A stretch of DNA of 64,000 bases from Henriciella sp. (lineage in GTDB: Bacteria; Pseudomonadota; Alphaproteobacteria; Caulobacterales; Hyphomonadaceae). Position numbers and translations under genes: made by a program. Location of the stretch: assembly GCA_017642885.1 (NCBI GenBank), contig JAEPOM010000019.1, positions 1 to 64,000 on the forward strand, in the 5' to 3' direction. The notes under the pieces were generated by a model. That model was not told where the DNA came from. It did not search any database and was given only the letters and a program-made list of their open reading frames with translations. Shown here piece by piece: positions 7,946 through 17,456 of the stretch; within the stretch, counting starts at the first letter, position 1, and each line of letters begins with the position of its first letter.

Positions 7946-9565
7946 CTATTTGGGGCAGCGTTCGGGGCGGTCAATATGACGGTCGACAAGAATTCCGTCG
8001 CCGTCATCGGTTTTGAACGCGTGCGTCCATTCTGCTGTGCGTGGTAGGGGATCATAATCACCCGCGAGGTACAGTCTGAGCTCGCGCTGGATCGGGCAAC
8101 CATTTGACCGGTGGCCGAGATCGACGGAGACGGCGCCTTCTGGTTGCCAGGTCGCGAAATCGGCTTGAATGGGTGGACGAAGGTTCGATCGGTAACTCGC
8201 AACGAGGACGCGATTGGACTCCAGATCTGCAAGGTCCACGCCTTCTGCGAAACTCTTCGGGCTCGGATTATAGCGCCACATGATCAACGGCACGTCGAGC
8301 TGGTCTTTGAGATAATAATCAAGCCCATGCCAAACCTCACGCTCATCGACCAGAATGGCGCTCGGCTGTAACCGTTCCACTTCGAGTTTCAGTTGCTCTG
8401 ACAAGTCCTGCCAGCCCCGTACGCGTTTCAAGTCATTGTCCCGGCCCATCGCAGCCGTCCAGCTTTGAGGCCCCAGAGCGAGAACTGTTGCGAGAACCCC
8501 CACAATGCCTTGAAAAGCGAGGCCTGACCAAAAAGCCGGTCGCCAACCTTTTGAGCGCAACAGAAACCCGCCGATCCAAACGCTTGCAGCCGGGTATGCG
8601 GTGGCTGCCCAGTTCGCGTGGGCGCGCGAAAGTACGGCTTGGAACGCGATGATCAGGAGGACCGGAATAATGAAACACGCAAGCCAGGTTTCTTTTGTGC
8701 GCTGTGCATGCGCAGCGTCGCCAAGATCGGCTAGAACGCGACGCGGACGCAGAAATGCCAGCCCTGCAATGAGCGCAACAAAGCTAACCGGACCAAACAC
8801 GCCCATCTGGTCGCCGAGAAACTTGGGCAGATTTTCAAGATTGAACAGCTGCCCGCCCAGATTGGCATTATCGACCGTATGACTGACGGTCTTGAAATCA
8901 TTTGCCGCGTTCCAAAGCAGATGTGGCGCGAACACCGCCGCAGCGATGAGTAGCGCTACGATCCCTTTCCGGCTTAGTAGAGCGGTCCTGGTATCGCGAT
9001 CGAAAACACTTGTGAGTGCGATGCCAATCGCGAAATAGAGCATGGCGTATTTCGAAAGAAACCCGGCTCCAATGGCGAGCCCGAGCGCGGCCACACCTAC
9101 CCAACCCAGGTCTTCTTCCCGTAAGCGCCAGAATAAGTAGAGCGCACCGCACCAGAAGGGGAACAAGACCCCGTCCGTCGAAATGACGCCCGATGACAGA
9201 ACGATCCCAGGCATGAAAAGATAGGTCAGGACAGTAATGAGGCCTGCCCAACTATTGAACATGCGCCGCGATAAGAGAAACAAGAAGAGCGCCGCGATGG
9301 CGTGAAAGACCGGTGCCAGAATCCGAATCGCTGCTTCCGAATCGCCGAACAGAGCGGTCGATAGGTGGATCACCCAGGCGATCATTGGCGGTTTCGAGTA
9401 ATAACCCCATTCGAGGCTTTGTCCCCATCGCCAATACTGTGCCTCATCTGCGTAAAGCTCGAGCGGCGACCAGACCACCAGCAATAACCGCATGGCCAGA
9501 AGTCCCGCGATTATTGCGATTGCGAGCTTTGACTGGGTGTCTGAGAGGAGGGCTTTTTGCGACAT
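7946..9565 (-). CDS. ArnT-like glycosyltransferase (GT39/GT83 family, membrane)
   Basis: The 539-residue protein is a polytopic membrane glycosyltransferase of the PMT/ArnT superfamily. After the first membrane helix (residues about 13-31) comes the catalytic first periplasmic loop LELYADEAQYWRWGQSLEWGYYSKPPMIAWVI, with the D-E acid pair and the K-P-P motif. About ten further hydrophobic segments follow, then a soluble C-terminal region. Such enzymes move a sugar from a polyprenyl-phosphate donor to a lipid or protein. It is transcribed divergently from the TonB-dependent receptor, sharing a 206-base intergenic region with a Pho-box-like array. Substrate unknown. Confidence 0.85.
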   Translation of the reverse strand: MSQKALLSDTQSKLAIAIIAGLLAMRLLLVVWSPLELYADEAQYWRWGQSLEWGYYSKPPMIAWVIHLSTALFGDSEAAIRILAPVFHAIAALFLFLLSRRMFNSWAGLITVLTYLFMPGIVLSSGVISTDGVLFPFWCGALYLFWRLREEDLGWVGVAALGLAIGAGFLSKYAMLYFAIGIALTSVFDRDTRTALLSRKGIVALLIAAAVFAPHLLWNAANDFKTVSHTVDNANLGGQLFNLENLPKFLGDQMGVFGPVSFVALIAGLAFLRPRRVLADLGDAAHAQRTKETWLACFIIPVLLIIAFQAVLSRAHANWAATAYPAASVWIGGFLLRSKGWRPAFWSGLAFQGIVGVLATVLALGPQSWTAAMGRDNDLKRVRGWQDLSEQLKLEVERLQPSAILVDEREVWHGLDYYLKDQLDVPLIMWRYNPSPKSFAEGVDLADLESNRVLVASYRSNLRPPIQADFATWQPEGAVSVDLGHRSNGCPIQRELRLYLAGDYDPLPRTAEWTHAFKTDDGDGILVDRHIDRPERCPK

Positions 9566-9652
9566 GAGGTTCCATTAAGCTGCCATGGCGAAGACATAAA
9601 CCCTTCGCCGCATGTGTGGCTTATTTGCAATGCCAACTGTCTGATTCAGCAA

Positions 9653-9691
9653 TGTCACAGGAGTCTAACATGACTGTCACATTTCTGTAAT
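9653..9691 (+). promoter_or_regulatory. Tandem Pho-box-like array upstream of the TonB-dependent receptor
   Basis: CTGTCAC-ATTT-CTGTAAT at 9674-9691 matches the PhoB consensus of two 7-bp repeats separated by four bases. Two further half-sites keep the same 11-base step upstream (TGTCAC from 9653, the weaker TCTAAC from 9664), so four helical turns are marked at 9653, 9664, 9675 and 9686. The array ends about 80 bases before the receptor start, the right place to replace a -35 element. PhoB control is inference. Confidence 0.72.
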
Positions 9692-9771
9692 GGCGCGCAA
9701 ATAGTGGGACGCTCAGTAGTCCTCTGAGCATCCCGCTCAGCCTGCTTTAGTGACAAATTGAGGGGAAACTC

Positions 9772-12700
9772 ATGTCCAACTGGAAACTCCTATCAGGTGT
9801 TGCCGCCGCCTCTATCATGACCGCAGCTATCGTTGCTCCGGCTGAGGCGCAGGTTACGACCTCTAGTATTCGTGGCAATGTCACGACCGACGCTGGGGCC
9901 GTTGTGCCGAATGCTGCGGTTACGATCACTCACACGCCTTCAGGTACCGTGTCATTGGCTACGACGAATGCAAGTGGTGCCTTTTCGGCGCGCGGTCTTC
10001 GTGTTGGCGGTCCTTACACCGTGGCGATCAGCGGCGGCGAGTTTGCGCCAGTCGAGATTACCGATGTGTACCTGACGCTCGATAACACGCTGAGCCTTCC
10101 AGTAACTGTTACTGGCGCGCGCACAATGGACACCGTTGTCGTTACCGGAACACGCGCTCTCGCAGGCTTCTCAAACGAGGGGCTCAGCACAAGCCTCGGT
10201 TTGGAAGCACTGAACGAAATCACATCAATCGACCGCGACATCACGGATGCAGCGCAACTTGACCCGTTTGCAAGCGTAAATGCCCAGACCGGAGGCGCAA
10301 AAGAACTGAGTATTGCTGGTGCAAACAACCGCTTTAACTCTTTGACCATCGACGGCGTTGCGCTGAACGACCGGTTTGGTCTGAACGCCAATGGGTATCC
10401 GACCCAGCGGTCGCCGATTTCCTACGACGCGATCGAGTCGCTGTCGATCCAGACCGCACCTTACGATGTTGAGTTTAACGGTTTTACCGGCGGAACCATC
10501 AATGCTGTTACTAAATCCGGCACCAATGAATTCCATGGCTCGCTCGCTTACTACAAGACGGACGATTCACTGATCGGTGACAAAAACCAGGAAGACGATT
10601 TCGACTTCACGTTCGAAGAAGAAACTATTGTTGCAACGCTCGGCGGTCCAATCATCAAGGACAAGCTTTTCTTCTTTGTTGCCTATGACAAGTATGAAGA
10701 AGTTGCGCCATTGCTCAACGGACCTGCAGGATCCGGTGCCCTCAATACATTCGATGACATTTTGCAGTCAGACGTCGATGAAGTTAGCCAGATCGTTCAA
10801 AACGTCTGGGGCTTTGATATTGGCGGATTTAGCAAGGGTCCTGCTGAGGACGAGAAGATCCTCGCCAATTTCGACTGGAACATCAACGATAATCACCGCG
10901 CGAAATTTACCTACATCCGAACGGAAGGTAACACCATTCGCGAGCAGAACGGTAACAACTTCCTGGCGTCGGATAATATTCTCGGTGCGTCGTCTGCATG
11001 GTATGATCGCTCGGAAAAAGTCGAGAGCTATATCGGCCACTTGTTCTCGGATTGGACACCAAACCTCTCCACTCAATTCAAGATCGCGAGCACTACTCAA
11101 GCAACCGGTCAGGATTCTTTGAATGGTGCTGATTTCCCATCATTTGCGGTATTCCTTCGGACCGGAGCGGACGGTGATGAAAATTATCTGGTCACCGGCC
11201 CAGACCGCTTCCGGCATGGTAACCAGCTCGATCAGGACTTTTTCCAGATCAAAGGGGTTGTCGAATATAGCAATGGCGATCACCTGCTCAAAGTTGGATT
11301 CGAGCGTGAAGAAGTCGATGTAAACAACTTGTTTGCTCAGAATTCTGAAGGCTCCTACGTTTTTGACAGTGTCGCCGACCTGCAAAACGCAACGGCGTCA
11401 GGCTTGCTCTATAACAACGCTGTGACCAATGACGAAAATGATCTGCGCGCGATTTGGGGCTATGACTATACCTCGTTTTATGTGCAAGACACTTGGTCTC
11501 CCGGTCCAAATCTGACCTTTGATGCAGGTCTTCGGTACGATGTTTACGGTTCGGACGGTGAGATCCGTGAGAACCAGAACTTCATTAATCGATATGGCTT
11601 TTCGAACGCGGGCGACATTGATGGCTTGGATGTAATTCTGCCGCGTTTGTCGTTTGATTGGCAGCCAACTTCTGACCTCACCATCCGTGGTGGCGTCGGA
11701 CGCTTCTCCGGCGGATCACCAGGCGTTTGGATCTCCAACAGCTATTCTAACGATGGCGTGATTTCGGACAGTTCGAACGCGTTTGGTGTAGTGAATGTTC
11801 CTACGACACCGGACTCTGCAACCGGCCAGTATATTCCGGCGAGCGTCCTGACTGCCCTGTCAAGCAACGCTCCAGACGGATCTGTCAATGCTCTGGCCCC
11901 GGATTTCGAGATTCCAACCACTTGGAAATTGAGCTTGGGCGCCGCCTATAGCGCTGACCTTCCATTGCTCGGCGAAGACTGGTTGCTATCAGTTGACTTC
12001 CTTCACAATCAGCTGGACGGCTCGAGTTATTGGTACAATCAAACTTGTGAAAATCCGGTCGCTACTGCACCAGATGGACGCGGCATCTACGATTGCGGCC
12101 GTCCCGAAGCGATTGTCCTCGGTTCTTCCACCGCCGATGCTGACAGCACATTGCTAGCGGTATCTGCGTCAAAAGATTGGGAAACGAATTGGGGCGATAT
12201 CGACTTCTTCACCAGCTACACCCACGCGGATGTAGACGATATTGGTTACGGCACATCATCGACAGCGACGTCTAACTATTCAGACTTCGCCGCTTTTGAC
12301 CGCCAGAGGCCAACCATCGGAACGTCGAACTTTCAGGTCGAGCATTTGTGGAAAATGCGCGCGAGCTGGAAAAAAGAGTTCTTTGAGGGATATGCAACGA
12401 AAGCGTCGCTCTTCGCGACACGTCGCTCTGGTCAGCCTTACAGCTATACCTTCAGCGAAAACAATACCTGTGTATTCGACCTCGATTCAGACACGACGAA
12501 CGCGTATCTCACCGGAGACCGCTGTGCGCGCGAAAGCCGCAATGATGATGCCGGACATCTGCTTTATGTGCCGTTTGGCGCAACAGATCCGCTATTTGCG
12601 GCGACATCATTTGGTGGAGATGCAACCGAGCAGCAAGCTTTCTTTGACTATATCAATAGTTCGGAGTTGGCTCAGTATGCTGGCGGTATCGCACCACGGA

Positions 12701-13008
12701 ATGGTGACAATTCTCGTTGGTCGACAATTATTGATCTGCGATTGCAGCAAGAATTTCCGGGCGTAATGGAAGATCATAGAACATTTGTCTTCCTGGACAT
12801 CGAAAATCTGGGCAACCTTCTCAATTCGGATTGGGGGCGCATTGAGCGCACCCGCTATGAATACGAACGGGATGTGGTTTCTGCACGGATCACCAATAAC
12901 GGTCAGTACGAGTATTCCAATCTGAATAGCGACGGCAGCATCAAGAACCTTGAAGTGTTGTCTCAGTCAGTCTGGCAAGTTCAGTTCGGTATCAAGTACG
13001 AGTTCTAG
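9772..13008 (+). CDS. Oar-like TonB-dependent outer-membrane receptor
   Basis: The 1078-residue protein is an outer-membrane receptor energised by TonB. It has a Sec signal peptide (residues 1-26, ending PAEAQ), a carboxypeptidase-regulatory-like beta-sandwich (about 29-112; SIRGNVTTDAGAVVPNAAVTI, ASGAFSARGL), a plug domain (about 120-245) and a long barrel ending in aromatic KYEF. The layout is that of Oar-like receptors, larger than siderophore receptors. Receptors of this type in related marine bacteria have been linked to phosphate limitation, which fits the Pho-box-like array upstream. Ligand unknown. A ribosome site (GAGGGGAAA) precedes ATG 9772. No transducer-type FecR/FecI neighbour is present. 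Confidence 0.92.
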   Translation: MSNWKLLSGVAAASIMTAAIVAPAEAQVTTSSIRGNVTTDAGAVVPNAAVTITHTPSGTVSLATTNASGAFSARGLRVGGPYTVAISGGEFAPVEITDVYLTLDNTLSLPVTVTGARTMDTVVVTGTRALAGFSNEGLSTSLGLEALNEITSIDRDITDAAQLDPFASVNAQTGGAKELSIAGANNRFNSLTIDGVALNDRFGLNANGYPTQRSPISYDAIESLSIQTAPYDVEFNGFTGGTINAVTKSGTNEFHGSLAYYKTDDSLIGDKNQEDDFDFTFEEETIVATLGGPIIKDKLFFFVAYDKYEEVAPLLNGPAGSGALNTFDDILQSDVDEVSQIVQNVWGFDIGGFSKGPAEDEKILANFDWNINDNHRAKFTYIRTEGNTIREQNGNNFLASDNILGASSAWYDRSEKVESYIGHLFSDWTPNLSTQFKIASTTQATGQDSLNGADFPSFAVFLRTGADGDENYLVTGPDRFRHGNQLDQDFFQIKGVVEYSNGDHLLKVGFEREEVDVNNLFAQNSEGSYVFDSVADLQNATASGLLYNNAVTNDENDLRAIWGYDYTSFYVQDTWSPGPNLTFDAGLRYDVYGSDGEIRENQNFINRYGFSNAGDIDGLDVILPRLSFDWQPTSDLTIRGGVGRFSGGSPGVWISNSYSNDGVISDSSNAFGVVNVPTTPDSATGQYIPASVLTALSSNAPDGSVNALAPDFEIPTTWKLSLGAAYSADLPLLGEDWLLSVDFLHNQLDGSSYWYNQTCENPVATAPDGRGIYDCGRPEAIVLGSSTADADSTLLAVSASKDWETNWGDIDFFTSYTHADVDDIGYGTSSTATSNYSDFAAFDRQRPTIGTSNFQVEHLWKMRASWKKEFFEGYATKASLFATRRSGQPYSYTFSENNTCVFDLDSDTTNAYLTGDRCARESRNDDAGHLLYVPFGATDPLFAATSFGGDATEQQAFFDYINSSELAQYAGGIAPRNGDNSRWSTIIDLRLQQEFPGVMEDHRTFVFLDIENLGNLLNSDWGRIERTRYEYERDVVSARITNNGQYEYSNLNSDGSIKNLEVLSQSVWQVQFGIKYEF

Positions 13009-13031
13009 GCTTCGGCTAAATACAATCTTGG

Positions 13032-13063
13032 AAGGGCGGCTCTTTTTGGGCCGCCCTTTTTCT
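13032..13063 (+). terminator. Rho-independent terminator after the TonB-dependent receptor
   Basis: AAGGGCGGC (13032-13040) pairs with GCCGCCCTT (13050-13058) around a nine-base loop and is followed by a run of T residues. It lies 24 bases after the receptor stop and isolates the receptor from aguA. Confidence 0.9.
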
Positions 13064-13099
13064 TTGAACTTGGTAACAAGCTATGGCACACGCGCCGCG

Positions 13100-14116
13100 A
13101 TGAGTTTGGATCACACATATGTACCGCCGGAATGGGCGCCTCAATCGGCTGTTTGGGTCGGTTGGCCGCACCTGCGCGGAGAGTGGGGTGATGCGTTCGA
13201 CGGCGCGAGGCGAGAGATCGCCGCCTTTGTACGTTCCCTGAGCGAGACCACACCCGTTCGCATCGCGTGTGGATCACGAGAGGCGTATACCAGCGCCTGG
13301 CTCGCTCTGGATGACCTCATAGAGACTGGGCAGGTTCAGCTCCATACGATTTTGGCCGGGGATATCTGGTTGCGCGACACCGGCCCTGTATTGGCGCGCG
13401 GCGAAGGCGAGCTGACCGCGCTCCGGTTCCGGTTCAATGGCTGGGGCGGAAAGTACGTTATGCCGGGAGACACCGAAACGGCGCAAGCGATTGCATCTGT
13501 TGAGCAGGCCTGCCTTCGTAACTTCGATTTCGTATTGGAGGGTGGAGCTGTCGATCTTGATGGCGCCGGGCGATTGCTGACGACACGCCAATGCGTGCTC
13601 AATCGGAACCGCAACACGGATTGGACACAGGACGTCGCCGAGCGGGCATTGAAGCAAGCGTTCGGCGTGGATCAGGTGATCTGGCTGGATGAGGGTTTGC
13701 TAAGTGATCACACGGATGGTCACGTCGACAATATTGCGCGTTTTATCGGGCCCGGCCGCGTCGTCTGCCAACAACCCACCGGCGGGAATGACCCTAATCG
13801 AGATGTGCTACAGCGTATTCAACGCTCGCTCCTGAACGCTGGCCTCGAAGTGCTGACAATCCCTTCACCCGGACTGATTTCAGACGGTGACGGCGCTGTA
13901 TTGCCTGCCAGTCATATGAATTTCCTGATCAGTAACGAGGTTGTTTATCTTCCCGTCTACGAAACGCGTTTTGCATCTGAAGCGGTCGCCGCGCTTGAAC
14001 AAGTAATGCCGGATCACAAAGTGATTGCTCTTCCTGCGGGCAATATTCTATCCGGCGGTGGGGCTTTTCATTGTATGACGCAGCAGGTGCCCCGGTTTGA
14101 GGATTTCACATCATGA
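13100..14116 (+). CDS. aguA: Agmatine deiminase
   Basis: The 338-residue enzyme hydrolyses agmatine to N-carbamoylputrescine and ammonia, the first step of the arginine-decarboxylase route to putrescine. The guanidine-modifying fold is marked by DIWLRDTGP (residues 88-96), FNGWGGKY, SDHTDGHVD with His208, and the nucleophile Cys325 in the C-terminal GGGAFHCMTQQ motif. Length is slightly below the usual 340-370. ATG 13100 is chosen because the protein aligns with the family from MSLDHTYVPPEWAPQSAVWVGWPH; no good ribosome site is seen, and the open frame upstream crosses the receptor terminator. It overlaps aguB by four bases. Confidence 0.93.
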   Translation: MSLDHTYVPPEWAPQSAVWVGWPHLRGEWGDAFDGARREIAAFVRSLSETTPVRIACGSREAYTSAWLALDDLIETGQVQLHTILAGDIWLRDTGPVLARGEGELTALRFRFNGWGGKYVMPGDTETAQAIASVEQACLRNFDFVLEGGAVDLDGAGRLLTTRQCVLNRNRNTDWTQDVAERALKQAFGVDQVIWLDEGLLSDHTDGHVDNIARFIGPGRVVCQQPTGGNDPNRDVLQRIQRSLLNAGLEVLTIPSPGLISDGDGAVLPASHMNFLISNEVVYLPVYETRFASEAVAALEQVMPDHKVIALPAGNILSGGGAFHCMTQQVPRFEDFTS

Positions 14117-14958
14117 CCCGAACGCTTAATGTTGCCGCTCTTCAATTGTCTTTTGCGAAGGGCGATCTTGCGGAGAACATTTCGCGCGTCGCGGCCGCAG
14201 TCCGCAACGCAGCGGCGCAGGGTGCAGAGATTATCCTGCCGTCAGAATTGTTCTGCGATCACTATTTCTGCAAATCTCAGGAAGAACACCATTTCGCTGC
14301 CGCCACCGCGTGGCGAGACCATCCAGCGGTCACGAAAATGCAAGACCTGGCACGAGAGCTGGGCGTGGTCATTCCGGTTTCAATTTTTGAGAAGGACGGA
14401 CCAGAATACTACAACTCGGTGGTTGTGATTGATGCCGATGGTAAGGCTCTTGGCGTTTACAGGAAGAGCCACATCCCAGATGGCCCCGGCTATCAGGAGA
14501 AGTTCTACTTCCGCCCTGGCAATACCGGTTTCAAAGTCTGGAACACTCAAAAAGGTCGGATTGGTGTCGGTATCTGCTGGGACCAATGGTTCCCCGAAGC
14601 TGCGCGTGCAATGGCCCTGATGGGGGCAGATGTCTTGCTCTATCCAACAGCGATTGGAGCCGAACCGCAGGACGATTCTCTGGACACTGCAGCGCGTTGG
14701 CGTCGGGCCATGCAAGGTCACGCTGTCAGCAATGTCATCCCCGTGGTTGCGGCCAACCGCGTCGGCGACGAAGAGGGGCAGGTCTTTTACGGCACGAGCT
14801 TTATTTGCGACCATGTCGGTGAAGTCGTGAGCGACTTGGATCGCACCGAACAAGGCTTTGTTGCCGCGACCTTTGCGTTGGACGAAATCGACCGCGAACG
14901 GGCGGCCTGGGGCTTTTTCAGAGATCGGCGTCCGGATCTCTATGGCGACCTGGTTTGA
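14113..14958 (+). CDS. aguB: N-carbamoylputrescine amidase
   Basis: The 281-residue enzyme is a nitrilase-superfamily amidohydrolase that converts N-carbamoylputrescine to putrescine, CO2 and ammonia. The catalytic triad is visible: Glu45 (ILPSELFC), Lys118 (YRKSHIPDG) and Cys155 (GVGICWDQWFPE). The substrate-family signatures DGPGYQEKFYF and YPTAIGAEP fit AguB. It overlaps aguA by ATGA, so the two enzymes are translationally coupled and complete the agmatine-to-putrescine pathway. Confidence 0.95.
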   Translation: MTRTLNVAALQLSFAKGDLAENISRVAAAVRNAAAQGAEIILPSELFCDHYFCKSQEEHHFAAATAWRDHPAVTKMQDLARELGVVIPVSIFEKDGPEYYNSVVVIDADGKALGVYRKSHIPDGPGYQEKFYFRPGNTGFKVWNTQKGRIGVGICWDQWFPEAARAMALMGADVLLYPTAIGAEPQDDSLDTAARWRRAMQGHAVSNVIPVVAANRVGDEEGQVFYGTSFICDHVGEVVSDLDRTEQGFVAATFALDEIDRERAAWGFFRDRRPDLYGDLV

Positions 14959-15003
14959 GAAAAACCTGATGCATCCCTGCGCGGGATATACTAGGGCGTT
15001 GTT

Positions 15004-15627
15004 ATGGAACAAATGCTAACCACTCCGGTGACGTCATTGCTGATCGCGGGGAATGTGATCGCCAGTTTGATTGCCCTCTCCAATCCGTCCTTCATGGCTA
15101 AAAACCTATTCCATGTAGGGCCGATCCTGCAGCAAAAAGAGTGGCACCGCATGGTGACTAGCGGGTTCCTGCATGGCGGAATTCTGCACCTTTTGGTAAA
15201 TATGTATGTCCTCTTCATGTTCGGTGGATTTGTGGAACGTGTCGTGGGGCCGGTCGCCTATTTGATCATCTATTTTGCTGCTCTGCTTGGCGGCAACGCG
15301 TGGGCGCTTTTAGAGAACAAGGCTAAGCCGTCTTATCGCGCGCTGGGCGCTTCGGGCGCGACATCGGGCATCGTGATGAGTTTCATTCTGTTCCGCCCGT
15401 TCGAGCCGTTGATGATTTTTCCAATCCCGTTCTTCATGCCTGCAGTGGTTCTCGGAATCGTGTTCTTGGTCGGCAGCGCGATCTTGTCGCAAAGAGACAA
15501 TAAAAGGATTGGGCACGAAGCACATTTGGGCGGCGCGCTTGCAGGCATCCTAGTGACGATTGCCGTCCAGCCAGCTGCGCTATCCAATTTCTCACAGCAG
15601 GTTGCCAGGGCGCTTGGGGGGAGCTGA
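15004..15627 (+). CDS. Rhomboid-family intramembrane serine protease
   Basis: The 207-residue membrane protein has six likely helices and the rhomboid catalytic dyad: Ser117 in GASGATSG and His175 in GHEAHLGGALAG. The upstream loop has the expected W-R-M-V-T-S-G-F-L-H-G-G and LLVNMYVLFMFG helix with the N residue of the oxyanion site. It cleaves transmembrane segments of other proteins; its substrate is unknown. It follows aguB after 45 bases and sits 2 bases before zapE. Confidence 0.9.
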   Translation: MEQMLTTPVTSLLIAGNVIASLIALSNPSFMAKNLFHVGPILQQKEWHRMVTSGFLHGGILHLLVNMYVLFMFGGFVERVVGPVAYLIIYFAALLGGNAWALLENKAKPSYRALGASGATSGIVMSFILFRPFEPLMIFPIPFFMPAVVLGIVFLVGSAILSQRDNKRIGHEAHLGGALAGILVTIAVQPAALSNFSQQVARALGGS

Positions 15628-15629
15628 GC

Positions 15630-16712
15630 TTGGGGTCGATTACTGAAACGCTGAACGCGCGCATCAATGCAGGTACCCTCAGCCCTGACCCCGCTCAAAT
15701 GGAAGCGGCGGAGAAGCTGGATGAGCTACTCCAACGATTGCAACGTTCTGGAAAAGGCGGATTATTCTCGAAGCCAAAACCGGCGCGCGGGCTGTATCTT
15801 TGGGGCGGCGTTGGGCGCGGGAAGTCCATGCTGATGGATCTGTTCTACGCGCAGGCGCCGGTCAAAGCTATGCGCGTCCATTTTCACGAATTCATGGGCC
15901 GGGTGCAGGATCGCCTCAATTCCGCGCGAAAACGCAAGGACGTTTCGAATCCGATCTTCCCGGTCGCAAAACAATTTGCATCCGAGGCAAGGCTCATTTG
16001 TTTTGACGAGTTTCAGGTCACGCAAATTGCCGACGCTATGATCCTGGCGGGCTTGTTCGAGGAGCTGTTCAAGCGTGGTGTGTCGGTTGTGGCGACGTCG
16101 AACCGCCACCCGGATGAGCTCTATAAAGACGGCCTCAATCGCCACCTGTTCCTACCGTTTATAGACCTTTTGAAACAACAAACTGAGGTATTTGAACTCG
16201 CCTCAGATCGAGATTATCGTCTGGAACGCCTGACCGAGGCGCCCGTCTGGTATCCTATTGGCGAGGGCTCTAAGGCGCTCGACCAAGCCTTTGACCGACT
16301 GACGCTTGGTGCCGCTCCGCAAAGCTGCATGCTGACAATCAAGGGGCGTAAACTTCCGGTGGAGAGGGAGGCTGCTGGAGTCGCGCGCTTCACATTTGAT
16401 GAGCTCTGCGCACGTCCGCTTTGGGCTGAAGACTACAGAGCGATTGCTGCGACTTTTCACACCATCCTGCTGCAGGACATCCCAACGCTAAGCCCAGCCA
16501 AACGTAACGAAGCGGCCCGTTTTGTGGCATTGATCGACACTCTGTATGAAGCCAAAGTCAAACTCGTCGCCAGCGCAGCAGCTGAGCCGGAAAGTTTGTA
16601 CCCGGAGGGCGACGGCAGTTTTGAATTTCAGCGCACGGCAAGTCGGCTGCATGAAATGAGGTCCATCGAATATATGGCCGAAGCGCATATCATTCCGATG
16701 GACCAGAAGTGA
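15630..16712 (+). CDS. zapE: Cell division protein ZapE (AFG1-like ATPase)
   Basis: The 360-residue ATPase has the Walker A motif GGVGRGKS (residues 59-66) within GLYLWGGVGRGKSMLMDLFY, Walker B LICFDEFQVTQIADAM and sensor ATSNRHPDELYKDGL, all typical of the AFG1/ZapE family. In E. coli ZapE associates with the Z ring under stress; in mitochondria the homologue helps protein turnover. The start is TTG 15630, two bases after the rhomboid stop, with a GGGGGGAG site upstream. Length matches the family. Confidence 0.92.
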   Translation: MGSITETLNARINAGTLSPDPAQMEAAEKLDELLQRLQRSGKGGLFSKPKPARGLYLWGGVGRGKSMLMDLFYAQAPVKAMRVHFHEFMGRVQDRLNSARKRKDVSNPIFPVAKQFASEARLICFDEFQVTQIADAMILAGLFEELFKRGVSVVATSNRHPDELYKDGLNRHLFLPFIDLLKQQTEVFELASDRDYRLERLTEAPVWYPIGEGSKALDQAFDRLTLGAAPQSCMLTIKGRKLPVEREAAGVARFTFDELCARPLWAEDYRAIAATFHTILLQDIPTLSPAKRNEAARFVALIDTLYEAKVKLVASAAAEPESLYPEGDGSFEFQRTASRLHEMRSIEYMAEAHIIPMDQK

Positions 16713-16891
16713 GTTGCCAGGCCAGCAAAAACTGGGAGGGAGGAAACGTTTTGACCGACCTCAGCAACGAGAGATTACGCTCTCTGATAAGGCTTACGCG
16801 CACTTAATCTCATTGGATCAAACTTTTTTTCTGGTGAAAGCGTCCGTCAGCCCCAATTTGCGAAACTGAAGATAATTTGGAGAACACCACT

Positions 16892-17395
16892 ATGGGCGAC
16901 ACTATCTCATTCATGCTGAAATCAGCGACCGGACAGATCCTGCCTGCCATGGCCAGCACACTTATAAAGGGCCGCAACTATGCGATCGACAAAGGGGTCG
17001 AAGAGACCGTGCTTCTATCCGCGCGTCTTTATCCGGACATGCTGCCGCTATTGAACCAATACCAGATGGCAGCTGAGACACCGGCCCGTGCAGCTGCGCG
17101 CATTGCCGGGCTCGAAATGCCGAGTTTTCCTGATACTGAAACCACTGTCGATGAGCTTTTGGAGCGCATCGAAAAGTGCAACCAGTTCGTCCAGAGCATC
17201 GAAGATGAAGACCTCAATGCCGGAGAGCGGACCGTTATGGAGATCCCGCTTGGACAGATGACTGTGAACTGGGAGGGGCGCCAATACCTGTCGACTTTTG
17301 TCCTTCCAAATATGCACTTCCACGCTTCGATCGCATTTGCGCTGCTTCGCCACCAGGGTGTGGAGATTGGCAAACGTGATTTCCTGATGGCATAA
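16892..17395 (+). CDS. DUF1993-family protein
   Basis: The 167-residue protein is a helical DinB/YfiT-like member of the DUF1993 family. Signs are the N-terminal helix IKGRNYAIDKGVEETVLLSARLYPDMLPLLNQYQMA, the ARIAGLEMPSFPDTE loop and the C-terminal NMHFHASIAFALLRHQGVEIGKRDFL helix. The histidines in HFH are the candidate metal ligands. Function unknown. ATG 16892 is chosen over TTG 16877 because GGAG lies nine bases before it. A TTGACC -35-like box is seen near 16751. Confidence 0.8.
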   Translation: MGDTISFMLKSATGQILPAMASTLIKGRNYAIDKGVEETVLLSARLYPDMLPLLNQYQMAAETPARAAARIAGLEMPSFPDTETTVDELLERIEKCNQFVQSIEDEDLNAGERTVMEIPLGQMTVNWEGRQYLSTFVLPNMHFHASIAFALLRHQGVEIGKRDFLMA

Positions 17396-17456
17396 GCTTA
17401 GGGCAACCATTGGTGCCTAGAAGCGGGGACCTAACGAATGTTCCGGGGTGAGAAAC

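Noticed and set aside
12950-13099. N-terminal extension of agmatine deiminase
   Set aside because: It runs through the receptor end and its terminator; the family N-terminus begins at 13100.
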